DNA from: an uncultured Verrucomicrobiota bacterium
GTDB taxonomy: Bacteria; Verrucomicrobiota; Kiritimatiellia; CAIVKH01
DNA: 64,000 nucleotides
Assembly (NCBI GenBank): GCA_937872895.1
Contig: CALMUP010000051.1
Location: 1 to 64,000 of the forward strand
Reading direction: 5' to 3'
A model generated the notes under the pieces. That model saw only the letters and a program-made list of their open reading frames with translations, was not told the origin of the DNA and ran no database searches. Below are positions 23,649 to 32,004 of the stretch, one piece after another. The position numbers and the translations under genes were made by a program. Position 1 is the stretch's first letter; the number at the start of each line of letters is the position of its first letter.

Positions 23649-24687
23649 CGCAGGGACATTCCTGTGGCGCACATCGCTTCTGTTGTCCCTGCTGGTTGCT
23701 GCGGTCGGTTGCCGTGGTCCGGTCACGACCAGCGCTCCGCTGGTGGTTGCCGGGTACACGGGAACGGTGCAGGTGGCGCGGAGCGATAGCGATGCCCTCG
23801 GCAACGCGGTAACGGTGATCGGGCGCACCATGAGCGATGTGACCGCCCTGCTCGACCCGCAGAACGCCGAGGGGGAGCTGGCCAAATTCAACCGCGTCGG
23901 CGGCTCGGTTCGGCTTCCGGTTTCCCGGACCTTGTTCAGGGCCCTTGATCTGGCCCGCCACTACCACGAGTTGACCGGCGGCATCTTCGATATCACCACC
24001 GGGCAACTGGCCACCTTATGGGAGGTAGGCATTCCGACCGAGCAGGTGCGGTTGCGCGCGCTGGAAAAGTCGGGCATGAAACACATCGAGATCTCTGAAA
24101 ATGGCGGGGTGGCACTAACCCTGGCCGGTGTCGCGGTTTCTCCGGGTCATTACGCCCTCGCCTACGCCCTGGACATGGCCATGGTCGAGCGACGCAAGCA
24201 CGGTGAAGCTGCCGTACTGGCCACCTTGCCCTATTTCGCCCGGCGCGACGGGCGGTTCCCGATCGAGCAGCCCCCCGTCGTTCCGATCATGGCCCGCGGT
24301 CTTTCGGCGCATCCGCTGGTCGGGGTCGTGGACCTCAGCCATGTGGCCAGCCTGGCCATGGTGCACAGCGCGGCGAGCAATCCCGGCGCACCGATCGTGA
24401 TGGATCCGCGCAATGGTTTGCCGGCAACGGACAACCGGTTGGCGGTGGTGATTGGTCCACTCACGATCAAGGCGTATGCCCTGGCCCAGGCCTTGTACAT
24501 CGCCGGACCGGACAAGGGACGCGAGCTGCTTGATGCGTTTCCCGACTACGAGGCCATGCTGATTCCGGAAGGACAGCCGTTGGTGTTATGGATGACCCGC
24601 GGATTTGAAGCCGCCTTTACGCCCGAGCCGTTCTACCGCGGAAAGTCCGAGCGCTGGGAGGCGCGGGCGGCCACGCCAACGCGCTGA
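23641..24687 (+). CDS. Degenerate ApbE-like (FMN transferase family) lipoprotein
   Basis: A 348-residue lipoprotein (SLLLSLLVAAVGC lipobox region) with the ApbE fold: GRTMSDVTALLDPQNAEGEL, then LAKFNRVGG and YHELTGGIFDITTG. In active enzymes a 'DLGGIGKGYA' type loop follows; here the place is taken by AVSPGHYALAYALDMAMV. The metal-binding Asp segment (ADALATA type) is IKAYALAQAL, and IVMDPRNGLPATDN stands in for the usual DPRTG. Several flavin/metal contacts are therefore missing. It may be inactive, or a carrier with a changed role. It overlaps the reductase gene by eight bases. Confidence 0.82.
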   Translation: MRNAGTFLWRTSLLLSLLVAAVGCRGPVTTSAPLVVAGYTGTVQVARSDSDALGNAVTVIGRTMSDVTALLDPQNAEGELAKFNRVGGSVRLPVSRTLFRALDLARHYHELTGGIFDITTGQLATLWEVGIPTEQVRLRALEKSGMKHIEISENGGVALTLAGVAVSPGHYALAYALDMAMVERRKHGEAAVLATLPYFARRDGRFPIEQPPVVPIMARGLSAHPLVGVVDLSHVASLAMVHSAASNPGAPIVMDPRNGLPATDNRLAVVIGPLTIKAYALAQALYIAGPDKGRELLDAFPDYEAMLIPEGQPLVLWMTRGFEAAFTPEPFYRGKSERWEARAATPTR

Positions 24688-24698
24688 TCCGGGTGTAC

Positions 24699-25427
24699 TC
24701 AGGCCCCGGCGGCTTGCAGGGCACGCAACGTGGCGTGTCCTTCATAGAGGGATTTTCCGACGATCGCGCCGATCATATTCGGATGGCCGAGGCCAACCAG
24801 TGCCTTCACATCCTCGGCGGTGGTCACGCCACCGGAGGCGATCACCTCGGCATTGACGGCGCGGCAGACGTCGTTCAGCGCCTTGAGGTTCGGTCCCTGC
24901 AGCATGCCGTCGGTCGCGGTATCGGTGATGATCAGGGTCTTGATGCCGAGGGCGTCGGCCTTGCGGGCGAGGTCGAGCGTGGTCAGATCGGTCGTCTCGG
25001 TCCAGCCCTTGATCTGCACCTTGCCGTCGCGGCTGTCGATGCCAACGGCCAGTTGATCGACAAACCGGTCGGTCAGGGCGGAAAGCCCGTTCGGATCGGC
25101 CCAGGCGCGGGTGCCGAGGATGACGCGGGAGGCACCGAGATCGACCAGGCGCTGGATGTCCTCATCGGTGCGGATGCCGCCGCCGACCTGCACCGGAATG
25201 GACAGGGCGGCGATGATCCGGCCGATGATCGCATGCTGGACAGAGTGACCGGCGAATGCGCCATCGAGGTCGACGACATGGAGGTGGGTTGCGCCCTCCT
25301 CCACCCAGCGGCGGGCCATCTCGACCGGGTCGTGGCCATAGACGGTTTCGGCGTCGGCGCGGCCCTGGAGCAGGCGTACGCAGCGGCCACCCTTCAGGTC
25401 AATGGCGGGAAAAATCGTGAAGGACAT
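24699..25427 (-). CDS. hisA: HisA, ProFAR isomerase
   Basis: A 242-residue (beta/alpha)8 barrel isomerising ProFAR to PRFAR in histidine synthesis. Catalytic Asp in FTIFPAIDLKGGRCVRL and catalytic Asp/Thr in LIITDTATDGMLQGPN. The phosphate sites are IPVQVGGGIRT and VIASGGVTT. ATG 25427 overlaps the hisH stop by one base (TGATG). It converges on the ApbE-like gene with about 10 bases between. Confidence 0.97.
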   Translation of the reverse strand: MSFTIFPAIDLKGGRCVRLLQGRADAETVYGHDPVEMARRWVEEGATHLHVVDLDGAFAGHSVQHAIIGRIIAALSIPVQVGGGIRTDEDIQRLVDLGASRVILGTRAWADPNGLSALTDRFVDQLAVGIDSRDGKVQIKGWTETTDLTTLDLARKADALGIKTLIITDTATDGMLQGPNLKALNDVCRAVNAEVIASGGVTTAEDVKALVGLGHPNMIGAIVGKSLYEGHATLRALQAAGA

Positions 25428-26062
25428 CACGCCACCGCCTTCCGGGTTTCGAGCTGTTCGCCGAAGTTGCGCAACAGGGCCAGGCCGGCCTGCTGGCTTT
25501 TCTCCGGGTGGAACTGCACGGCGGAGAGCCGTCCGCGGGTGACGGCCGAGGTATAGACCGCCCCGTAATCGGTCGTGCCCGACACCAGCGCGGCCTCATC
25601 GCACGCCACGTAATACGAGTGCACGAAATAGAAGTGCGTGCCGTCGGCCACGCCGGCGAACAGCGGGTTGCCGGGTCGGGTCTGGGTCACGCGGTTCCAG
25701 CCGATCTGCGGAACCTTGAAGGCGGCGGGCAGGTTGAACTTCCGCACGGTGCCGGGAAGGATACCGAGGCCGGGCACGCCGGGCGATTCCTCGCTCGACG
25801 CGAACAGGACCTGGAGGCCGAGGCAGATGCCGAGGAACGGGCGGTCGGCGGCGATCCACGCCTTCACCGGGTCGATGAAGCCGTGGGCGGCGAGGTGCTT
25901 CATGCAGTCCCCGAAGGCGCCGACACCGGGCAGGATCAGGCCGTCGCACCCGTCGATCTGGCCGGGTGCGGTGATGATGCGCGACGGCAATTGCAGGAAG
26001 CGGCAGGCGTTCGAGACGCTGCCGAGGTTTCCCATGCCGTAATCAATGATTCCAATCGTCAT
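25427..26062 (-). CDS. hisH: HisH, glutaminase subunit of imidazole glycerol phosphate synthase
   Basis: A 211-residue class I glutamine amidotransferase. [13 protein letters not shown] at the N-terminus, oxyanion segment [12 protein letters not shown], nucleophile Cys in [12 protein letters not shown], and His/Glu of the triad in [11 protein letters not shown]. It supplies ammonia to HisF, which is not in this window. Starts at ATG 26062, overlapping hisB by four bases. Confidence 0.97.
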   Translation of the reverse strand: MTIGIIDYGMGNLGSVSNACRFLQLPSRIITAPGQIDGCDGLILPGVGAFGDCMKHLAAHGFIDPVKAWIAADRPFLGICLGLQVLFASSEESPGVPGLGILPGTVRKFNLPAAFKVPQIGWNRVTQTRPGNPLFAGVADGTHFYFVHSYYVACDEAALVSGTTDYGAVYTSAVTRGRLSAVQFHPEKSQQAGLALLRNFGEQLETRKAVA

Positions 26063-26649
26063 ACCAATCCCTTGCTCGAGGGCACCCCGCTCACGCGCGG
26101 GTCGCGGGCGCAGGCCATGTAGAGGGCCCGGGCCGTTCCCTTGAACATCGCCTCGTACACGTGGTGGACATCCTCGCCGTACGGTTGGTCGATGTGCAGG
26201 TTCATCCGCGCCGTACGGGCCAGCGACTCGAAGAAATGCTTCAGCAGGAACACGTCGAAATCGCGGATCTTCTTTTTCTTGTTGGCGAGCCGGTACACGA
26301 AGTACGGACGGCCGCCGAGGTCGATCGCGACCTGGCACAGGGCCTCGTCCATGGGCAGCAGGCTGAACCCGTAGCGGGCAATGCCCTTTCGGTCGCCCAG
26401 CGCCTTGTCCAGCGCCTCGCCCAGCACCAGGCCGACGTCCTCGACGGTGTGGTGGTAATCCACGTCGAGGTCGCCGGTCGCCTTCACGGTCAGGTCGAGC
26501 AGGCCGTGTTTGGCCAGCAGCTCCAGCATGTGGTTGAAGAACGGGATGCCGGTCTCGATCGAGGACCGGCCGGAGCCGTCGAGGTTCACGGTGAGGGCGA
26601 TCTGCGTCTCACGGGTCGTGCGGGTGATGCTGGCGGTGCGTTGTTGCAT
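26059..26649 (-). CDS. hisB: HisB, imidazoleglycerol-phosphate dehydratase
   Basis: A 196-residue IGP dehydratase without a fused phosphatase. Metal-binding segments are [17 protein letters not shown] and [17 protein letters not shown] in the first half, and [15 protein letters not shown] late; TGIPFFNHM is characteristic. It is the first gene of hisB-hisH-hisA, all overlapping. A perfect 10-base palindrome GTGTGCACAC lies in the 100-base gap to the divergent c-di-GMP regulator. Confidence 0.97.
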   Translation of the reverse strand: MQQRTASITRTTRETQIALTVNLDGSGRSSIETGIPFFNHMLELLAKHGLLDLTVKATGDLDVDYHHTVEDVGLVLGEALDKALGDRKGIARYGFSLLPMDEALCQVAIDLGGRPYFVYRLANKKKKIRDFDVFLLKHFFESLARTARMNLHIDQPYGEDVHHVYEAMFKGTARALYMACARDPRVSGVPSSKGLV

Positions 26650-26758
26650 CCGGCTAATCTACCGTGAGCGCGGGGGTCGTCAATGGCGAATCCGCAGGAT
26701 CCGCCGTGTGCACACATTTTCCTGTGCAATTCGACGCCGTCGGCTACAGTGGATGGCC

Positions 26759-29335
26759 ATGAGCCAAGGCTCTATAACCGCCTCGCCCCCGGTCCAACCG
26801 GGTGCTCCGACCAGCCCGATCCGGGTCCTGGTCATTGACGACGAGGAGCCGGTACGGCGCATCATCAAACTCGCCCTGACCAAGCAGGGTTGCGTCGTGG
26901 AGACGGCGGCAAACGGACGGCAGGGGTTGCACCTGCTGTTGCGCACGACATTTGATGCGGCGGTGGTGGATATCCGCATGCAGGAAATGGACGGCCTGGC
27001 CTTCGTGCAGGAGGCCCGCAAGATCTGGCCCTGGCTTGGCGTGGTGCTGTACAGCGGGTTCGTGGACGAGCAGATCGAGGCCATCGCCGCCAAGGTGGGA
27101 GTGCGCCGGGTGCTGACCAAGCCGGTGGACATGAAGTTGCTGGGCGAGGCGGTGACCGAGGCGGCGACGCGGCGCGACGGGGCCGCGCAGGGGGTTCCCC
27201 AGCAGCTGATCCGCTACCAGTTGGCGATGATGCGCCACATCACGTCCGACACGCTGCATGCCCGGAGCTTGTCCGGCGCGCTGGCCAGCCTCGGCCAGAC
27301 CATCACCCAGATGTTGCCCTGCCACATGCTCGGCATCCTCGCCATCGAAGAGGACGAAAACGTCCTGCTCCTGAAAGCCACGGCGCCACTGCCCCCGGCG
27401 GCGGGCGACCAGTTGCGCGACCACATGGTCGAGCGCTACCGGGTGCTTTCCGGGAATCCGCTGGAAAGCGGGAACCTGCGCATCGAGCGCATCGGACCGG
27501 ATCCCGAGGTATCCGGTCGCGGCCTCGACAGCATCGTCGCGGTACCGGTCATGATGGGCGAGGAAGTGCATGGGTTGCTCACCCTCGCCTCGTGTGAAGC
27601 GGACGCGTTTGATGAAACGCAGGTGACGCTGCTGTACCATGCTGCCGGTCACCTCTCCACCCTGCTGGGCGCCTTCGCGGAGATCCGCCGCCTGGCCACC
27701 CGCGATCCGCTCACCGGGCTCTACAACCGGTTGCAACTGGAGGAGGAGCTGACCAAGTTCTGGAGCCTGGCCGCGCGCCACCGCAAGCCGATGGCGGTAC
27801 TGATGCTCGATATCGACCAGTTCAAGTCCATCAACGACCTATGGGGCCACCAGAGTGGCGATGCGATCATCCGCGAGTTCGGGGAGTTCCTGCGCGCCAC
27901 GGTGCGCACGTCCGACATCGTCGCCCGCTACGGCGGCGACGAGTTCGTGCTGATCCTCCCCCACGCCGACACGCAGGAGGCGGTCAACCTGGCCAGCCGC
28001 CTGCTGGGTCTGGTGCGCGGCCGCACGTTCCTGAACGACAAGGAGCCGCTGACCCTGAGCACGTCGATCGGCATCGCCGTGCACGACCCGGAACGCCATC
28101 CGATCGAGAAGTCGGCCCTGATCGACCTGGCCGACCAGGCGCTCTACCGGGCCAAGAAGGACGGCCGCGACCGGTTCCACCTGTGGAACGCCGCCGTCTC
28201 CCGCACCGCCGAGACCGCCGGCAGCGTGCTCGAACCCGATGCCGCGCCACCGGCCACCGAGCGCAAGGGCCGCATCCTCGCGGTGGATGATGAACCGTAC
28301 ATCCAGATCATGTTGCAACGCATGCTCGAGGAAGAGGGGTACGAAGTGCTCACCGCCGGGACCATCCACGAGGCGCAACAACTCCTCGAGCGCGAGGCGG
28401 GCAAGATCGACCTGACCCTGTGCGACATCTCGCTGCCCGATGGCGACGGCCACGAACTGCTGCTGTGGTGCCGCAGCCACGACCGGCTGATGGTGACCCT
28501 GGTCATCAGCGGGAATGTCACTGCCGACAACGCCATCCTCGCCCTGCGCAACGGCGCCTTTGATTTCATCCAGAAACCGATGACCCCGCGCACCCTCGCG
28601 GTGCAGATCGAACGGGCCTTCCGCTACCGCGCCCTGCAGAAAGAGAATGCGCGCTACCACCTCTACCTGGAGGAGATGGTGCGGGCCAAGAACTCCGAAC
28701 TGAGCAAGGCGCTCGACGAGATCAAGGTCGCCTACGAATTCACGCTGGAGACGATGGTGGCGATGCTCGACGCGCGCGAGTTCGAGACCGGACAGCACAG
28801 CGTGCGGGTGCGCGACCTGACCCTGGTGCTCGCGCGCACGATGGGCATCGAGGGCCGCCAGCTGGAGGAGATCGGCCGCGGCGCGCTGCTCCACGACATC
28901 GGCAAGATCGGCATTCCCGACAGCATCCTGCTCAAGCCCGGCAAGCTCACCGAGGACGAGTGGGAGGTCATGCGCCGCCACCCGGTGATCGGTCACCGGT
29001 TCCTCACCAACAGTACCTACCTGAAAACGGCCGCCGCGCTGGTGCTCTCGCACCACGAACGCTGGGACGGACGCGGGTATCCCCAGGGGCTGTCCGGCGA
29101 GGAGATCAGCCTGGGCGCCCGCATCTTCGCGGTGATCGATGCCTACGACGCGATGCGTTCCTCGCGCGTCTACAAGCACTCGGTGAGCATGGAGAAGGCC
29201 GTCGCGGAAATCCGCGACAAGTCTGGATCACAGTTCGACCCGGCTATCGTCGAGGCCTTCCTGCAATGCGTGCCGGAAATGGAGAAGATCGGCCGCTGGT
29301 CGGCCTCCTTCACGCCGGACGTCGGGTTACCCTGA
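26759..29335 (+). CDS. Five-domain c-di-GMP regulator: REC-GAF-GGDEF-REC-HD-GYP
   Basis: About 858 residues. Receiver 1 runs from IRVLVIDDEE to VLTKPVD, phospho-acceptor D71 in VVDIRM. A GAF-like domain follows (PCHMLGILAIEEDE...GEEVHGLLTLAS). The GGDEF domain has RDPLTGLYNR, an intact inhibitory RxxD (RTSD) five residues before YGGDEF, and STSIGIAV. Receiver 2 runs from ILAVDDEPYI, acceptor in LCDISLPDGDG, to FIQKPM. The HD-GYP domain has LLHDIGKIGIPDSIL and HHERWDGRGYP. Both synthase and phosphodiesterase signatures are intact, so it could make and degrade c-di-GMP under two phosphorylation inputs. An in-frame ATG at 26753 is an alternative start. Confidence 0.93.
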   Translation: MSQGSITASPPVQPGAPTSPIRVLVIDDEEPVRRIIKLALTKQGCVVETAANGRQGLHLLLRTTFDAAVVDIRMQEMDGLAFVQEARKIWPWLGVVLYSGFVDEQIEAIAAKVGVRRVLTKPVDMKLLGEAVTEAATRRDGAAQGVPQQLIRYQLAMMRHITSDTLHARSLSGALASLGQTITQMLPCHMLGILAIEEDENVLLLKATAPLPPAAGDQLRDHMVERYRVLSGNPLESGNLRIERIGPDPEVSGRGLDSIVAVPVMMGEEVHGLLTLASCEADAFDETQVTLLYHAAGHLSTLLGAFAEIRRLATRDPLTGLYNRLQLEEELTKFWSLAARHRKPMAVLMLDIDQFKSINDLWGHQSGDAIIREFGEFLRATVRTSDIVARYGGDEFVLILPHADTQEAVNLASRLLGLVRGRTFLNDKEPLTLSTSIGIAVHDPERHPIEKSALIDLADQALYRAKKDGRDRFHLWNAAVSRTAETAGSVLEPDAAPPATERKGRILAVDDEPYIQIMLQRMLEEEGYEVLTAGTIHEAQQLLEREAGKIDLTLCDISLPDGDGHELLLWCRSHDRLMVTLVISGNVTADNAILALRNGAFDFIQKPMTPRTLAVQIERAFRYRALQKENARYHLYLEEMVRAKNSELSKALDEIKVAYEFTLETMVAMLDAREFETGQHSVRVRDLTLVLARTMGIEGRQLEEIGRGALLHDIGKIGIPDSILLKPGKLTEDEWEVMRRHPVIGHRFLTNSTYLKTAAALVLSHHERWDGRGYPQGLSGEEISLGARIFAVIDAYDAMRSSRVYKHSVSMEKAVAEIRDKSGSQFDPAIVEAFLQCVPEMEKIGRWSASFTPDVGLP

Positions 29336-29356
29336 CCGAGCGACATCGCCGCCTGA

Positions 29357-30739
29357 TCACGTCGTGCGCCACGGCAGCAGGTTGCAGGTGCGCATCCACA
29401 GCCAGCGCAGGATCTCGCGGGCCGGGATGGATTTCGCCTCCTGCACGGGCGCGAGCAGCCACCACGCCTGCATGCGCAGGAAGCCCGACAGGGCGAACAA
29501 GCTGTGGTAGCCGGTCCAGTGGAACGAGCCGATCCAGGTTTCGTGCTGCAGCAACCAGTCGAGCAGCACACCCGAAAACAGGCCCGCGCAAAAACCGGCC
29601 ACCCCGGTGACCGCGCCGATGACCGACAGGTAGATCATGCGCTTCGCGCGCGGCGCGGTGACCACGCTGAGGTTGAACATCGCGGCGTTGATGCCGCCCC
29701 ACGACAAGGCATCCATCAGGCCGCTGAGCCAGATGAACCCGAGATGACCCGGCGTGGCGAGGATCCAGCAGGCCGGATGCGCGGAACCGGCGAGAAAGGT
29801 CGTCACCTTCAGGACCTGCTTGTGGCCGACCCGGTCGGCCACCCGCCCCCACCAGGAACCGATGATCAACGTCGCCACCGAGGCGATCGCCGTCCAGATC
29901 GCCAACTGGGTGAAACTCATCTTCAGGTGGGAAATGAAGTACGGGATGACAAAGGGTGCGGCCAGCATGACCGAGGCGTTCCAGTATACCGCGAAGAGCA
30001 GGAACCGCCGGAAATTGCGGTCGCGGAAGGGCTCGGCGATCGTGGCCAGCAGGGCGTTTTCCGGCCGGGCCAGCTTCGGTTCGTAATGGAAGCTGTAGAG
30101 GCGGATCCCGATCAGGGCGAACACCACCGCGATCAGCAGGACCATCTGGAAACTGGCCGGCGCGGGGGTGTGGTCGAGGAACCAGCCCGCGGCGAAACCG
30201 GAGGCCATGCCGACCATGCCCATCCATCCGTTGCGCAGCCCGAAGTAGCGGCCCCGCGAGGCATCCGGCACCACATCGGCCATCAACGAGGCCCAGGCCG
30301 GACCGAGTCCGCTCTGGAAAAAGGAGGAGAAGCACACGACGGCGATCAGGATCGCCGGCACCCGCGCCGGGTCCACCGCGAACAACGGCAGCAGGACCGG
30401 CACCAGCCAGACCAGGCGGCCGAGCAGGCCGGCCACGATCATGAACTGCTTGCGCGAACTCAGGCTGGCCACCAGCCACGAGGTCACCGGATTCAACACC
30501 TGCATCAGCATCGGAATGCTCACCACGGCGGCGAGTTGCTGCGGGGTCGCGCCGGCATGGAGCATCAAGCCGGCCAGCACGCTGCCCGAGGTCCAGACGA
30601 GGAACACCTGGGTGAAACTGCCCTCGATGAGCGACAGGCCGAGGGTGCGGCGGACCCGCTGCTCGGCGAGCAGGTCGGGCTTCAGGTGGTCCGGCACGCC
30701 GTCGGGCGCCGGTGTCGAACTGACCGTGACCTCCGGCAT
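29357..30739 (-). CDS. MFS transporter, 12 helices
   Basis: A 460-residue major facilitator with about 12 hydrophobic segments. The loop 2-3 region has SWLVASLSSRKQFMIVAG and the second half has WWGRVADRVGHKQVL, a recognisable MFS loop motif. LMADVVPDASRGRYFGLRNG is typical of the group without a clear substrate. It begins two bases after the stop of the peptidase gene at 30742, so the two are co-transcribed. Confidence 0.85.
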   Translation of the reverse strand: MPEVTVSSTPAPDGVPDHLKPDLLAEQRVRRTLGLSLIEGSFTQVFLVWTSGSVLAGLMLHAGATPQQLAAVVSIPMLMQVLNPVTSWLVASLSSRKQFMIVAGLLGRLVWLVPVLLPLFAVDPARVPAILIAVVCFSSFFQSGLGPAWASLMADVVPDASRGRYFGLRNGWMGMVGMASGFAAGWFLDHTPAPASFQMVLLIAVVFALIGIRLYSFHYEPKLARPENALLATIAEPFRDRNFRRFLLFAVYWNASVMLAAPFVIPYFISHLKMSFTQLAIWTAIASVATLIIGSWWGRVADRVGHKQVLKVTTFLAGSAHPACWILATPGHLGFIWLSGLMDALSWGGINAAMFNLSVVTAPRAKRMIYLSVIGAVTGVAGFCAGLFSGVLLDWLLQHETWIGSFHWTGYHSLFALSGFLRMQAWWLLAPVQEAKSIPAREILRWLWMRTCNLLPWRTT

Positions 30740-30741
30740 GG

Positions 30742-31602
30742 TCAGCGCACGAACTTTTCAAATGCCTTGGCAAACTCGGACAGCGAGGCCACTCCGTAGT
30801 GCTGGGCCAATGCGGGCTCGACCGGCATGCCCTTCGACATGTCGGCGAGGAACGGCTCGAACTTCTCGGGCGGGTAATTCAACTGCAGGAAACCAACGAG
30901 GAATTTCGAGGTGTCGTAGAACGCCCGCACGGCGCGCGGATCGGCCGGATAGGTGGTCATACCGAGCAGCGACTCGACGGGATAGACGGTCGGGATGCGG
31001 CGGAAGACCTGCCGCTTGCTCTTCTTGATCCCCTTGAACGCCGAGTAGGCGAATTCGCCGTACCACTCGGCCGTGCCTTCGTTCAGCCACACCGGAATGC
31101 GGCCGGGATAGAACCGGTTGAAGACCAGGTGGGTCATCTCATGGCCGAGCACCGACGCGCTATCACCGGTCGAGTCGGCCTGCTGCAGGTACATGACCAT
31201 GCCGTTGACCATCGAGAACGCCCACTCGATGCTCACCTCGTAGGTCTGGATGAAATGCTTCCAATCCTTCTCGTCACGGAAGATGAAAATATGGCTGCGC
31301 CCGTTCATCTGATCGGTCGCCGAGGTCAGGTCCTTGGCGATAAAGCCATAAAAGAACTCGGCCTGCCGCGCGACCTTCGCGGCAAACATCTTCCGCTCGT
31401 AGTGGATTACGAAATGCTCGGTGTGGGCATGAAGCCACTTGAACCTCGGGTCATCCAGCAAACGGTGCCCCATCGGACTCAACAAGGCCGTGTCCACCTC
31501 GTCGCGCGTCACATCGGTCCAGTCATCCTGCGGCGTCTGCGCCTGCGCCACACCCACGCCCACGAAAACCGCCATCGCCCAGACAAACCGTACCATGTTC
31601 AT
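30742..31602 (-). CDS. Secreted gluzincin peptidase (Peptidase MA-like)
   Basis: A 286-residue protein with a signal peptide (VRFVWAMAVFVGVGVAQAQ). Zinc motif GHEMTHLVFNRF supplies HExxH, and the third ligand is the Glu of VWLNEGTAEWYGE 20-odd residues later: the gluzincin arrangement of Peptidase MA-like/DUF1570 proteins. The N-terminal HFVIHYERKMFAAKVARQAE matches the usual opening of this family. Likely periplasmic or secreted, substrate unknown. A terminator-like hairpin lies about 65-95 bases upstream of its start. Confidence 0.85.
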   Translation of the reverse strand: MNMVRFVWAMAVFVGVGVAQAQTPQDDWTDVTRDEVDTALLSPMGHRLLDDPRFKWLHAHTEHFVIHYERKMFAAKVARQAEFFYGFIAKDLTSATDQMNGRSHIFIFRDEKDWKHFIQTYEVSIEWAFSMVNGMVMYLQQADSTGDSASVLGHEMTHLVFNRFYPGRIPVWLNEGTAEWYGEFAYSAFKGIKKSKRQVFRRIPTVYPVESLLGMTTYPADPRAVRAFYDTSKFLVGFLQLNYPPEKFEPFLADMSKGMPVEPALAQHYGVASLSEFAKAFEKFVR

Positions 31603-31645
31603 GGATTCAGCCTAGGCAAGTTCCCGTTTGTCCGAAAGCACGAAC

Positions 31646-31860
31646 CCCGGCTTCCGGATAAAAAGAAGCCGGGCGGGAGCTTGCGCTCCCGCCCGGCGTG
31701 GGGTGTTGCCGTGGATCGGGGGGGATCGGCACGGCGGACCGGGAGGGGGGCCCGGTCATGTTCGGTTCGAACAAATTGGTCATCAAAGAACAACTCGATG
31801 TTCAATCAATCAAGATCAAAGATCGATTTAGTTAAGCGATTTAATAGATAGCTCTATAGA
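31646..31860 (-). ncRNA. Candidate small RNA with two C6-loop hairpins and a GCAA-capped terminator
   Basis: Read on the minus strand. An AT-rich start region (about 31860-31765, with CTCTATAGAG) is followed by three hairpins. Hairpin 1 (31757-31737): GACCGGG, loop CCCCCCT, CCCGGTC. Hairpin 2 (31735-31708): GCCGTG and GATC arms around a run of six C, then GATC and CACGGC. Hairpin 3 (31697-31668): GCCGGGCGGGAGC, loop GCAA, GCTCCCGCCCGGC, then TTCTTTTTA. Loops of pure C can pair with GGAGG ribosome sites, as in known regulatory RNAs. It could instead be a leader of the peptidase gene: the terminator's 3' arm can also pair with GAAGCCGGG just downstream. Confidence 0.5.
31658..31697 (-). terminator. 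Strong rho-independent terminator
   Basis: A perfect 13-base-pair stem (31668-31680 with 31685-31697) capped by a four-base loop, followed on the minus strand by a T-rich run (the ATAAAAAGAA stretch 31658-31667 of the plus strand). No protein gene on the minus strand ends nearby, which is why an RNA gene is proposed upstream of it. Confidence 0.88.
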
Positions 31861-32004
31861 GTCCGCTTGTCGAGCAGTTTTTTACAGATTCTTTCAAAAT
31901 CGTGGAACACAGTACGGGACAAGCAGTTGCCATGATCGGTCGGCCTCGAACGGGATCGGGAAGCAGGCTGTTGCAGGGTATGGTGGCCGTGGTAGCGTAC
32001 GGAT

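Noticed and set aside
31641-31673. Known riboswitch upstream of the peptidase gene
   Set aside because: The alternative hairpin pairing is real, but no conserved aptamer sequence I know can be seen; reported only as an sRNA or leader candidate.
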